Of a DNA stretch of 64,000 bases, positions 26,301 to 33,558 are shown piece after piece. The position numbers and the translations under genes are program-made. The stretch is from positions 186,001-250,000 of the forward strand of contig NZ_JACHTM010000002.1 in the NCBI RefSeq assembly GCF_015354055.1, given 5' to 3'. This stretch comes from Thermaurantiacus tibetensis (GTDB taxonomy: Bacteria; Pseudomonadota; Alphaproteobacteria; Sphingomonadales; Sphingomonadaceae). Position 1 is the stretch's first letter; every line of letters starts with the position of its first letter. The notes beneath the pieces were generated by a model, which searched no databases, was not told the origin of the DNA, and saw nothing but the letters and a program-made list of their open reading frames with translations.

Positions 26301-26815
26301 CGGTCATGCGCGCGGGCCACAAGCTCATGGCTTACAAGGACGAGTATGAGGTGGCGCGGCTCCACCTCGCACATCTCGAGCCGCTGCTCGAGGCAAGCTT
26401 CGCCACCCGCGCGTCCCTCACCTTCCACCTTTCCCCGCCCCTCCTCGCCAGGACCGACCCGGCGACCGGCCGGCCGCGGAAATACGCCATTCCTGGCTGG
26501 CTGGCGCTTCCGGCCTTCCGGCTGCTGCGCGCGCTGAAGCCGCTCCGCGGCACCGCGCTCGACCCCTTCGGCCGCAACCCGGAACGCAGGAGCGAGCGCG
26601 AGGCGGTCGCGGCCTACGAGGCCGAGGTGGACCGGCTGCTCGCGGACCTCTCGGCCGAACGCCTGCCGCTTGCCGTGGAGATCGCCCGCCTGCCGCTCGA
26701 CGTGCGCGGCTTCGGCCCGGTCAAGGCGGCAGCGGCGGAGGCCGTGGCAAAGCGCCGGGCCGCGCTCTGGGCCCGCTGGGACTCGCCCGAAGGCGCGGCC
26801 CGCGCCGCCGCCTGA
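23369..26815 (+). CDS. Indolepyruvate ferredoxin oxidoreductase, fused alpha-beta subunits
   Basis: A 1148-residue enzyme that oxidatively decarboxylates aryl (or branched-chain) 2-oxo acids to acyl-CoA and reduces ferredoxin. The order is: pyrimidine-binding domain (SGYRGSPLGGLD near 51-62), thiamine-diphosphate domain (FSGCPHNTS-type cysteines near 434, GDGTYEHSG near 498), and a ferredoxin-type region with clustered cysteines in CEGCGDCSVQSNC (about 635-647). A gamma/beta domain follows (ITGIGGTGVLTVSALLG near 725), then a C-terminal DUF-type extension. It is cytoplasmic. The single-chain form is common in alpha- and betaproteobacteria. The opposite strand is also open for over 1300 codons, a composition artefact. 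Confidence 0.93.
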   Translation: MNVATALREVSLADRYDLSAERIFLSGTQALVRLALVQRARDAAAGLDTAGFISGYRGSPLGGLDQELWRAKNELAASNIVFVPGINEELAATAVWGAQMAALNPRARHDGVFGIWYGKGPGLDRAMDVMKHANAAGTSRHGGVLAIVGDDHGAKSSTLPHQSDHNFLAAFVPFLAPASVHEIVEYGLLGLAMSRFAGTWVGLKATADTVETSATVDTAAERRAIVFPDFAFPEGGVHIRPNDIWREEDTRLQRFKGFAAQAFARANGIDRLVFDSPRPRFGILTTGKAYTDTLEALHALGIDAAVARDIGLRVYKVGMPWPLEPDGVRAFAEGLEEILVIEEKREFIEHQLKWQLYNWKPDVRPVVVGKHDEAGEWLLSPDNELTPGMIAHVIAARISRFHATDRVREALAYFARREALAKAFAPPLKRSPWFCSGCPHNTSTRVPEGSRALAGIGCHIMALWMDRAQTFTQMGGEGVTWVGEAPFVDEPHVFANLGDGTYEHSGILAIRQAIAAKVNITYKILFNDAVAMTGGQPVEGGLTVARIARQMLAEGAAKVVVLTEDVGRYRGADHMPADVPVLDRSALETVSKELRETPGTTVIIYDQTCAAEKRRRRKRGLMPDPDRRVVINPEVCEGCGDCSVQSNCVSIEPLETELGRKRRINQSSCNKDFSCLKGFCPSFVTVSGATLRKPDPAALPLAAIPEPAPAPLGHDHSILVTGIGGTGVLTVSALLGMAAHIAGLASTTADMAGLAQKGGAVWSAVRIAASNDALLSPRIMTGGADLLLACDSVVAADRAAADMLSTARTHAVANADIAPTADFVRNRDFDFRAALVRRQIEKAARSADFVPAERIATELLGDAIGANMLLLGYAVQKGLVPLPLAAIEKAIELNGVAVGFNRRALSLGRLLAHAPERVEALLRPEPQPLSLDAGIAARAARLEAWGNAAWARRYTALVERVRAAEAAVAPGSTALTEAVMRAGHKLMAYKDEYEVARLHLAHLEPLLEASFATRASLTFHLSPPLLARTDPATGRPRKYAIPGWLALPAFRLLRALKPLRGTALDPFGRNPERRSEREAVAAYEAEVDRLLADLSAERLPLAVEIARLPLDVRGFGPVKAAAAEAVAKRRAALWARWDSPEGAARAAA

Positions 26816-26886
26816 TCCGGACCCCGCAGGCGGGTGGCATCGCCCCCAGCTGGAATTCACCTTGCGCCAGCGGGGAGGCGGAAGAC

Positions 26887-27823
26887 ATGAAGCGCGTGGC
26901 CGGGCGTTCGATGGTGGCTTTCGCCGCGCTTCTCCTTTCGGCCGGCTGCGGCAACCTCGCGGCGCCGCCCCCGCCCCCGCCGCCCCCGCCCCCGCCGCCG
27001 GCAACGACCGTGCCCGGTGCCGGGCCACCCGCAATGGCCCGGCCCCCGGGCGGCTCGGCCGGAAGCGCGCCCGAAGACGCCGGGCCGCCCGCACCGGTTC
27101 CGGATGCGCCGCGTCCGGCCACGCCGGCGCCGGCCCGCCCTGCCCCTCCCGCCAGCAGCGGCACAGAGCTTCCCTTCTGCGACATCGTCAAGGAGCGGAT
27201 GCCGGCCGAGGACTGCGCCATGCTCCGGAACGTGGCGCGGGGCACCGGCGCCTTCCGGACACCCGAGCGAATGCGGAAGGGAGACCGGGACAGCGTCACG
27301 CTCATCGTCTCGCGCACCGCAGGCAGCGACGCGCCCGCGCGCGCTCGCCGGCGTGCCCGGCAGGGAAGGCCGCTTCGCCCCTGCAGTCGGCCGCTACATC
27401 GAGGCGAGCCTGCTGCCCGGCCCCGGCCTTGCCGTCGCCATCGATCCCGCAACCCCGGCGCTCCAGGATCTCTACGCCAGCGACCAGGCACTCTGGCGCT
27501 GGACGGTGACTGCCGAGGAAACCGGCCGCCACGACCTCACCAACCGCACCCGGGTGATGACGAAGCGGGCGGACGGCAGCTTTGCCCCGCGCGGCACGCC
27601 CTTCACCGATTCGCGCACCGTCGAGGTCTATGTTGCCGGGACCGCGGCGATCGAGGAGACGGCGCGCGAAGCGGACCGGGCAATCAAGTCGGTGACGGAG
27701 CCGACGGGCGCGCTCACCACGCTCTTGAAGGCGCTCGCCGGCCTCGTCGCCGCCGCCGGCGCGCTCTGGCTGGCCCTCAAGACCTTGGGCAGGGGCAAGG
27801 CTGACCCGCCGCCCGGTTCCTGA
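26887..27823 (+). pseudogene. Lipoprotein gene split by a frameshift
   Basis: Two frames make one protein. The first frame from ATG 26887 (ribosome site GGGAGG) encodes a lipoprotein signal (LLLSAGC, Cys20), a run of 12 prolines, a Pro/Ala linker, and a segment with two cysteines (FCDIVKERM and EDCAML). Near 27335-27355, inside a GCGCGCGC run, the sensible sequence moves to the next frame. That frame continues with SLLPGPGLAVAIDPATPALQ, a WRWTVTAEETGRHDL motif, and a C-terminal membrane helix ending at 27823. The second half resembles the W-W-V-P...G beta domain seen in bacterial effector-associated membrane proteins. One extra base, or two missing, explains it. Function is unknown. Confidence 0.7.
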
Positions 27824-27835
27824 TAGACGGCGCCC

Positions 27836-28159
27836 ATGACGCGCGGGCGCCGCACGATCCTGCTCGAACCGAACGGCCCGCTGCTCGTCGTCGGTCTTCT
27901 GCTGCTGCTCCTTGGCGCGGCCATCCCGGGCGTCGGGCTCTTCCTCGTGCTGTTCGGCCTGCTCCTCGTCTGGACCGCCTTTTCGGGGGGCCGCAGCCGG
28001 AAGCGCCTCCAGCGCGACGACAGCGGCGCGGATGGGGGCGGCGGCGGTGCGTCCTCCGGGAGTGGCGGCTTTGCCGGCGGCGGCGGCACGTTCGGCGGCG
28101 GCGGCGCATCGGGGGGCTGGGGCGATGGCGGAGGGGACGGAGGCGGCGGTGGCGACTGA
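27836..28159 (+). CDS. Small membrane protein with glycine-rich tail
   Basis: A 107-residue protein of unknown function. Two adjacent hydrophobic helices (about residues 15-46) are followed by a short basic stretch (GRSRKRLQR) and then a tail of about 50 residues that is almost only Gly, Ser and Asp, with W95 near the end. Similar Gly-rich tails occur at the end of TPM-domain and surface membrane proteins, but no TPM domain is present. It starts 12 bases after the frameshifted lipoprotein gene. Its 3' end overlaps the next gene by 35 bases in another frame. Confidence 0.65.
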   Translation: MTRGRRTILLEPNGPLLVVGLLLLLLGAAIPGVGLFLVLFGLLLVWTAFSGGRSRKRLQRDDSGADGGGGGASSGSGGFAGGGGTFGGGGASGGWGDGGGDGGGGGD

Positions 28160-28769
28160 CCCGGCCCCCGCCCCGTTTGCCGGCTGCCAGAAGGTGCCCG
28201 ACCGGCGCCTCACCCTCTACATCCGCCGGAACTTCCTTGACCCCGAAACCTGCGCCGCCCTCGTCCACCGGATCGACGCCGACCGCCGCCCATCGCTCGT
28301 TGCCGACTCGAACGGCGATCCGTTCTACCGCACGTCGGAGACCTGCATGCTTGATCCGCAGGACCCGCTCGTCGCCCGGGTCGATGCCATGCTGGACGCG
28401 ATTGCCGGCCAGCCGCACGCCCACGGCGAGCAGATCCAGGGCCAGCGCTACGGCCCGGGGCAGGAATTCCGCTGGCACACCGACTATTACGAGCCCGACG
28501 GGCCCGACTTCGAGCGCTTCTGCCGGGTAGGCGGCCAGCGCACCTGGACGCTCATGGTCTACCTCGACGTGCCCGAGGAAGGCGGCGCCACCCGCTTCAG
28601 GCGGATCAACAAGACGATCCAGCCCGAGACCGGCAAGCTCGTCGCCTGGCACAACCTCGATGCCCGCGGCCGGCCCAACTTCGAGACGCTTCATGCGGGC
28701 ATGAAGGTCTACCGGGGGGTGAAGCACGTCATCACCAAGTGGTACCGCGAGCGGCCGCTGACGGCCTGA
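28125..28769 (+). CDS. 2-oxoglutarate/Fe(II) dioxygenase, prolyl 4-hydroxylase-like
   Basis: A 214-residue P4H-type oxygenase. The iron ligands are H118 and D120 in WHTDYYEPDG and probably H190 in the LHAGMKVYRG segment; K200 should bind 2-oxoglutarate. The conserved GATRFRRI and KWYRER features are present. It would hydroxylate prolyl residues or a related substrate; the substrate is not known. ATG 28125 lies within the glycine-rich gene, giving a 35-base overlap; earlier starts lack sense. It shares its strand and close spacing with the two genes before it. The N-terminal 20 residues are low-complexity. Confidence 0.85.
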   Translation: MAEGTEAAVATDPAPAPFAGCQKVPDRRLTLYIRRNFLDPETCAALVHRIDADRRPSLVADSNGDPFYRTSETCMLDPQDPLVARVDAMLDAIAGQPHAHGEQIQGQRYGPGQEFRWHTDYYEPDGPDFERFCRVGGQRTWTLMVYLDVPEEGGATRFRRINKTIQPETGKLVAWHNLDARGRPNFETLHAGMKVYRGVKHVITKWYRERPLTA

Positions 28770-28772
28770 CCG

Positions 28773-28792
28773 CCCTCCCGCTATGGGGAGGG
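28773..28792 (+). terminator. Hairpin after the dioxygenase gene
   Basis: CCCTCCC and GGGAGGG pair around GCTATG, a 7-bp GC stem starting 3 bases after the stop. The following sequence is not T-rich, so the terminator may be weak. It separates this unit from the acyl-CoA dehydrogenase genes. Confidence 0.5.
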
Positions 28793-28839
28793 TCGCAAAG
28801 GCGGGCCGCCGCTCCTAGTCGGGCCTTTGAGGAGGCACC

Positions 28840-29940
28840 ATGGACTTCGACCTGTCGGACGACGCCAAGACGCTGCGCGAGGCCGCGCGCAAGTTCCTCG
28901 CCGCCGAGGCGGGCCCCGCCATCGCGCGCAGGGCGATGGAGGGCGACGCCCCCCATGACGCGGCGCTCTGGGCGAAGGTGGTGGAACAGGGCTGGCCGGC
29001 AGCACGCGTTCCGGAGGCCTTCGGCGGGCTCGGGCTCGGCGCCGACGAGGCCTGCGTGCTCGCCGAGGAAGTCGGCCGCAGCCTCGCGCCCGTGCCGCTG
29101 CTTTCCACCATGGCGGTCATCGAGGCGCTGCTGCTCGCCGGAACCGAGGCGCAGAAGGCGCAATGGCTGCCGAAGCTTGCCAGCGGCGAGGCGATCGGCT
29201 GCCTTGCCTGGAGCGAGGGCGCGAAATCCCCGGCGCAGATGCCGGACGCGCGGCTCGACGACGGCAGGCTGACGGGCGCCAAGTCCCCCGTTGCCGACGG
29301 CCGTTCGGCAACGGTCGCCGTGGTGACGGTCGCAAGCCCCGACGGCCCGGCGATGGCGCTGGTCCCGCTCGAGGCCCCCGGCGTGACGGTCGCGCCAGCC
29401 GAGACGCTCGATCTCGTCCGCCGCGCGGCGACCCTCACCTTTGCGGGCGCCGCTGCCGAGCCGCTGGGCATGGCCGGCGACTGGGTGACGCTTTCCGAGC
29501 GGCTCGCCGTGCTCCACGCCTGGGAAGCTCTGGGGACGGCGGCAGCCGCGATGGAGATGACGCTCGCCTATGCGAAGGAGCGGCAGGCGTTCGGTCTCCG
29601 CATCGGCCGCTACCAGGCGGTCAAGCACAAGCTGGCCGACATGTACATCAAGGGCGAGCTCGCCCGGGCGCACGCCATGCACGGCTGCTGGGCCTGGGGC
29701 TCGGACGCGCCCGAGCTCGCCCAGGCTGCGGCAGCAGCGCGCGTTGCCTCGCTCGATGCGCTGCGCTTCACGGCCGAGGAGTCGGTGCAGCTCCACGGCG
29801 GCATCGGCTTCACCTGGGAGCACGACTGCCAGCTCTACTACCGCCGGGCCCGGCAGATCGCAGGCGCGCTGGGTTCCCGCGCCCACTGGGCCGACCGGCT
29901 CGTGCGCGCGCTGGAACTCAGGAACCGGGCCGCGGCCTGA
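28840..29940 (+). CDS. Acyl-CoA dehydrogenase family protein
   Basis: A 366-residue flavoprotein that introduces the alpha-beta double bond into acyl-CoA. It has the N-terminal helical domain, the middle FAD domain and the C-terminal helix bundle. The segment RQAFGLRIGRYQAVKHKLADM (split at the usual positions) and HGGIGFTWEHD carry the FAD-binding and catalytic regions; the base is probably E327. Its N-terminus is short and the middle domain divergent, as in proteins annotated as the second member of a dehydrogenase pair. A clear GAGGAGG ribosome site precedes ATG. The next dehydrogenase starts 57 bases downstream, so they probably form a heterodimeric pair. Confidence 0.9.
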   Translation: MDFDLSDDAKTLREAARKFLAAEAGPAIARRAMEGDAPHDAALWAKVVEQGWPAARVPEAFGGLGLGADEACVLAEEVGRSLAPVPLLSTMAVIEALLLAGTEAQKAQWLPKLASGEAIGCLAWSEGAKSPAQMPDARLDDGRLTGAKSPVADGRSATVAVVTVASPDGPAMALVPLEAPGVTVAPAETLDLVRRAATLTFAGAAAEPLGMAGDWVTLSERLAVLHAWEALGTAAAAMEMTLAYAKERQAFGLRIGRYQAVKHKLADMYIKGELARAHAMHGCWAWGSDAPELAQAAAAARVASLDALRFTAEESVQLHGGIGFTWEHDCQLYYRRARQIAGALGSRAHWADRLVRALELRNRAAA

Positions 29941-29997
29941 CTGGGAGGAAGCCCGGCCACGGCCGAGGGAAGACGAGACGACGGGAAGGAGGACGCC

Positions 29998-31215
29998 ATG
30001 GACTTCAACGACACCCCCGCCGAAGCCGAATATCGCGCGAAGGTCCGGGCGTGGATCGAGGCGAATGCGGCCGAGTATCTCGAGCCGCCGGCCGCGCCTT
30101 ACGGCCTCGACGAGTTCGTCGCCCGCTCGAAGGCGTGGCAGGCGAAGAAGCATGACGCCGGCTACGCCGGGCTCACCTGGCCGAAGGAAGTGGGGGGCCA
30201 GGGCCTCTCGCCCATGCACCAGATCATCTTCAACCAGGAGGAGAGCCGCACCTACGTGCCGACCGGTCTCTACTCCATCGGCCTTGGCATGTGCATCCCG
30301 ACCGTGTTCACCCACGGCACGCCCGAGATCATCGCCCGCTACGTACCGAAGGCCCTGCGCGGCGAGGAGGTCTGGTGCCAGCTCTTCTCCGAGCCCGTCG
30401 CCGGCTCCGACCTCGCCTCGATCCGCACCCGGGCGGTGCGCGACGGCGACGAGTGGGTGGTCAATGGCCAGAAGGTCTGGACCAGCTTCGCCCACCGCTC
30501 CGACTTCGGCATCATCGTGACGCGCACCGACTTCGACGCGCCCAAGCACAAGGGGCTCACCATGTTCATCGTCGACATGAAGGCGCCCGGTGTCGAGGTG
30601 CGGCCCATCCGCCAGATGTCCGGCTCCTCCGACTTCAACGAGGTCTTCTTCACCGACGTCCGCATCCCCGACAGCCATCGCCTGGGCGCGGTGGGGGATG
30701 GCTGGAAGGTGGCGCTCACCACCCTCATGCACGAGCGCCTGGCCGTCGGCGGCAAGCCGCGCCACGCGCCCGGCTACCGCACCCTTCTCGAGGTGGCGAA
30801 GGGCATCGAGACCGACACCGGCCCGGCGATCGAGCGGGCCGACGTGCGCCAGCGGATCGCCGACACCTACATCGCCGACGAAGGCGTGAAGCTCACCCAG
30901 ATGCGCGCGCTCTCGGCGCTCTCGAAGGGCGCGATCCCCGGCCCCGAGCAGTCGATCGCCAAGGTGGTCGTGGCCAAGACCATGCAGGACATGTCGGCCT
31001 TCGCCCTCGATCTCGCCGAGGGCGCCGGGCTCGCCGTCACCCCCGGCTCCGATCTCGAGCGGCTGCAGCAGAGCTATATGTGGTCGGCGGGCCTGAGGAT
31101 CGCCGGCGGCACCGACGAGATCCTGCGCAACATCATCGCCGAGCGGGTGCTGGGCCTGCCCGGCGACCTCCGGCCCGACAAGGACACGCCCTTCAGCCAG
31201 CTGAAGCCGCTCTGA
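29998..31215 (+). CDS. Acyl-CoA dehydrogenase, large member of a tandem pair
   Basis: A 405-residue acyl-CoA dehydrogenase. Visible landmarks are LTWPKEVGGQGLSP in the N-terminal domain, QLFSEPVAGSDLASI in the FAD domain, and the C-terminal RIAGGTDEILRNIIAERVLGL segment that closes the flavin site. It is cytoplasmic and passes electrons to ETF. The AAGGAGG ribosome site is strong. Tandem unequal dehydrogenases of this kind are known as heteromeric enzymes for steroid or branched acyl-CoA substrates; the actual substrate here is unknown. Downstream, GGACGC and GCGTCC can form a weak hairpin before the next gene. Confidence 0.92.
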   Translation: MDFNDTPAEAEYRAKVRAWIEANAAEYLEPPAAPYGLDEFVARSKAWQAKKHDAGYAGLTWPKEVGGQGLSPMHQIIFNQEESRTYVPTGLYSIGLGMCIPTVFTHGTPEIIARYVPKALRGEEVWCQLFSEPVAGSDLASIRTRAVRDGDEWVVNGQKVWTSFAHRSDFGIIVTRTDFDAPKHKGLTMFIVDMKAPGVEVRPIRQMSGSSDFNEVFFTDVRIPDSHRLGAVGDGWKVALTTLMHERLAVGGKPRHAPGYRTLLEVAKGIETDTGPAIERADVRQRIADTYIADEGVKLTQMRALSALSKGAIPGPEQSIAKVVVAKTMQDMSAFALDLAEGAGLAVTPGSDLERLQQSYMWSAGLRIAGGTDEILRNIIAERVLGLPGDLRPDKDTPFSQLKPL

Positions 31216-31331
31216 GCGGGCCGCCCCGGTCGGGACGCTGCCGCGAAGGGGCGTCCGGCTGCGTGGCAAGGCGCCCCCTTTCGCCCTGAAGATCTGCCGG
31301 CAGTGGCCGTGACAGGGGTCGGAGGTCTCCC

Positions 31332-32063
31332 ATGCCCCCTGCCCTGCTGCTTCTTCTGCCTGTCCTCGCCGCCGCGCCGGCCGCCGCGGTGGTCGTCGTC
31401 ACCTATGAGGCCCCCGGCGTCCAGAATTCCACCGCCACCTTCGACTTCATGGGGGTCGAGACCTTCGAGTCCCGCCCGCTCGGCCCCGGCCAGACCTTCA
31501 CCACCAGCTTCGGCGGCAGCGCCATCACCGGCACCTACCGCAACGTCCAGATCATCCCGGCCGACCTCTGGGGCGGCGCCGGGGGCAGCGGCCGCTATCC
31601 GGTCAACTTCGGCACCGCTGAGTACGAGCTCGAGCTCGCGACCAGCCGCCCGGAGGGCGTGAACTACTTCGGCTTCTGGCTGTCCGCGCTCGATTCGCGG
31701 AACCTGCTCCGCTTCTATGACGGGCCCAGCCTCTTCTTCACCTTCACGCCTGCCGACGTGCTGGCCAACGTCACCCCCCAGCACTTCTGCAACCCCAACG
31801 CGCCCTTCGGACGCGCCTGCCACGAGCCGTTCGTGTTCGTGAACTTCTTCATGACCGGCTCCGAGCGGCTGACGCGGGTGGTCTTCACCAACAGCGGCGG
31901 CGGCACTGGCTTCGAGAGCGACAACCACACCGTGGGCTACTTCACGCACATGAGCGGGAACGCGATTCCCGAGCCCGGCACCTGGGCGATGCTCATCGTC
32001 GGTTTCGGCCTCATCGGCCTTGCCATGCGCCGCCGCCGCGACACCTTGAGCGCCGGGGCCTAG
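31332..32063 (+). CDS. PEP-CTERM sorting-domain protein, secreted
   Basis: A 243-residue exported protein with a signal peptide (about 1-19). A C-terminal sorting signal comprises PEPGTW, a membrane helix (AMLIVGFGLIGLAM) and four arginines. Such proteins are cut and anchored by an exosortase; this gene is a substrate, and no exosortase gene is in the window. The body is a beta-rich region with one CNPNAPFGRAC cysteine pair near residues 156-166. The start ATG 31332 is preceded by GGAGGT. Function is unknown, possibly an exopolysaccharide-associated surface protein. Confidence 0.85.
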   Translation: MPPALLLLLPVLAAAPAAAVVVVTYEAPGVQNSTATFDFMGVETFESRPLGPGQTFTTSFGGSAITGTYRNVQIIPADLWGGAGGSGRYPVNFGTAEYELELATSRPEGVNYFGFWLSALDSRNLLRFYDGPSLFFTFTPADVLANVTPQHFCNPNAPFGRACHEPFVFVNFFMTGSERLTRVVFTNSGGGTGFESDNHTVGYFTHMSGNAIPEPGTWAMLIVGFGLIGLAMRRRRDTLSAGA

Positions 32064-33193
32064 GGCTCCGCCGACCGGCGCGCGAAGCGCATCGAGACGG
32101 GGCGATGATCGCTCGTGGTGAGCGCCGCCGGCAGGCCGGCGTTGGCCTCGTGGTGCGCGCCATGCTCGACAAGGCCGCCGTGGCGGATGGCGCGGAAGGG
32201 CGCGGCGCAAGGCCGATCCGGCCCGGTGAAGGCCTGGGTGAAGAGGATGTGGTCGAGCAGGATCTCGGGGCGCCTGCGGGGATCGAGCGTGTCGCGGAAC
32301 CGCGCCGTCCAGCGCTGCTCGTCGGCCATGTCGAAGAGGGCATGGTTGAGGAAGCGCGAGGCGAAGAACACGTCCCCCTGGATGTTGGTGACAAGATCGT
32401 GGAGCATGAACTGCCGCTCGATCCGCTCCTTGCCCGGACCGTCGTTGAGGTCGCCGGCCACGATCGCGGCATGCTCCGCATCCTCGAGGAAGCGGGCATC
32501 GAGATAGGCGCGGACATTGGCCGCCTCGGTTGCAAGCTTGGCGCGCGCCTCCACCACCTTCGCGACAAACTCGGGGTGCTGCGCGAAGCCGTCGGGCGCG
32601 AGAACCCCGCGCGGCGGGGACATGCCGATGTGCTTCGACTTCAGGTGGCAGCCGATGATCTCGAAGCGGAAGCCCTCGATCTCGACGAGGAGCACCTGCG
32701 GGCTGCGGTAGTGCTGGTGCATCCGCGCCGGGTCGTAGGAGAGGCTCGGCCGGCCGTCGGGCCCCGTTTCCTTCACGAAGCGCGGCATGGCGACCGGCCA
32801 GCGGGGGCCGTTGCGGCCGCCGAAGAAGCCGCCCGAGCCGGCCTCGGTCAGCCCGATCCAGCGGTCGAGGTGGAGGAGGCGTGCCGTGGCACCCAGCCGC
32901 TCGTGGAGGAGGAACCACAGCCACTGCCGGCCCTGGATGCCGTAGAGCCGGTCATCGCCGCGGGTGACGAGCCGGTAGGCCGGCGCGACGCGCTCGATGA
33001 ACTCGGCCGCGCGCGCCTCGCCCCGGGGCCCCTCGCCAACGAGGAGGATGTCGGGGTCCATCAGCCGGATCTGGGCAGCGATGGCCTCTGCCCTGAGGGC
33101 CGCGGCCGCCCCCGGCTCGCCCGGCCTGCCGAGCTCGGTGAGAAGCGTATCGGCCCAGGCGATGTTCCAGGCCGTGAGCTTGAACCCGTCCAC
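32060..33193 (-). CDS. Endonuclease/exonuclease/phosphatase-fold hydrolase
   Basis: A 377-residue protein of the DNase I/inositol-phosphatase superfamily. LTAWNIAWAD begins the fold; DPDILLVGEG carries the metal-binding Glu; HLKSKH and VAGDLNDGP carry the catalytic His and Asp/Asn; TSDHRPVSM ends the domain with the general base Asp-His. There is no signal peptide, so it is cytoplasmic unless exported by another route. GTG 33193 is chosen because a GGGGGAG ribosome site lies 6 bases upstream; longer ATG starts add a sequence without sense. Its 3' end overlaps the PEP-CTERM gene end by 4 bases. Confidence 0.85.
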   Translation of the reverse strand: MDGFKLTAWNIAWADTLLTELGRPGEPGAAAALRAEAIAAQIRLMDPDILLVGEGPRGEARAAEFIERVAPAYRLVTRGDDRLYGIQGRQWLWFLLHERLGATARLLHLDRWIGLTEAGSGGFFGGRNGPRWPVAMPRFVKETGPDGRPSLSYDPARMHQHYRSPQVLLVEIEGFRFEIIGCHLKSKHIGMSPPRGVLAPDGFAQHPEFVAKVVEARAKLATEAANVRAYLDARFLEDAEHAAIVAGDLNDGPGKERIERQFMLHDLVTNIQGDVFFASRFLNHALFDMADEQRWTARFRDTLDPRRRPEILLDHILFTQAFTGPDRPCAAPFRAIRHGGLVEHGAHHEANAGLPAALTTSDHRPVSMRFARRSAEP

Positions 33194-33558
33194 GACGCAC
33201 TCCCCCTTCCCCCAAACGGAGCCGCTATCATCCGCTTCTGACCGAATCATGACAGGGAAATGGCACGGCAGACGCGCGCGAGCGTGCGACGGACCGAGCC
33301 GGGACGGGTTGCAATCGCCGGCTGGACAGCGCATTTAACAATTGGTGCCACCATGGAGGTCGCACGAGGGTCCAGGGTTGAGCGGTGGCGGAAAGACGCC
33401 CGGGCGGCGGAGCCGGAGAGGGGTTCCGTCGCCCGGCATCGGCGCCCTGCCCGTCATGCCGTCGCGCCCCGTCTCGCCCCCTTGCACTTTCGCTCAAGCA
33501 GGGTGACATTCCAGTCGTAACCCGTCGGGACCGCCCCGGCGGCCAGCTGGAGACCCGC
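33194..33558. other. Intergenic control region between endonuclease and clpA
   Basis: No gene is supported here. In particular clpS, which usually precedes clpA in alphaproteobacteria, is absent. An AT-richer patch lies at about 33330-33350 (CATTTAACAATTGG). For clpA, TTGCAC (33482-33487) and GACATT (33505-33510) are 17 bases apart, a weak promoter candidate. The rest is GC-rich without clear repeats. Confidence 0.4.

Noticed and set aside
26950-27000. Simple CCG/CCC repeat as a CRISPR or structural repeat
   Set aside because: It is only the codon run of a 12-proline linker.
23180-27094. 1304-codon open frame on the minus strand
   Set aside because: It is opposite the fused oxidoreductase, which has clear domains. 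In such GC-rich DNA the antisense frame of a long gene is often free of stops.
31216-31331. Sigma-54-like element (TGGCAAGGCG...) before the PEP-CTERM gene
   Set aside because: The GG is present but there is no GC at the required distance.
33260-33520. 86-codon frame between the endonuclease and clpA
   Set aside because: Arg-rich composition, no ribosome site, no recognisable motif; likely chance.
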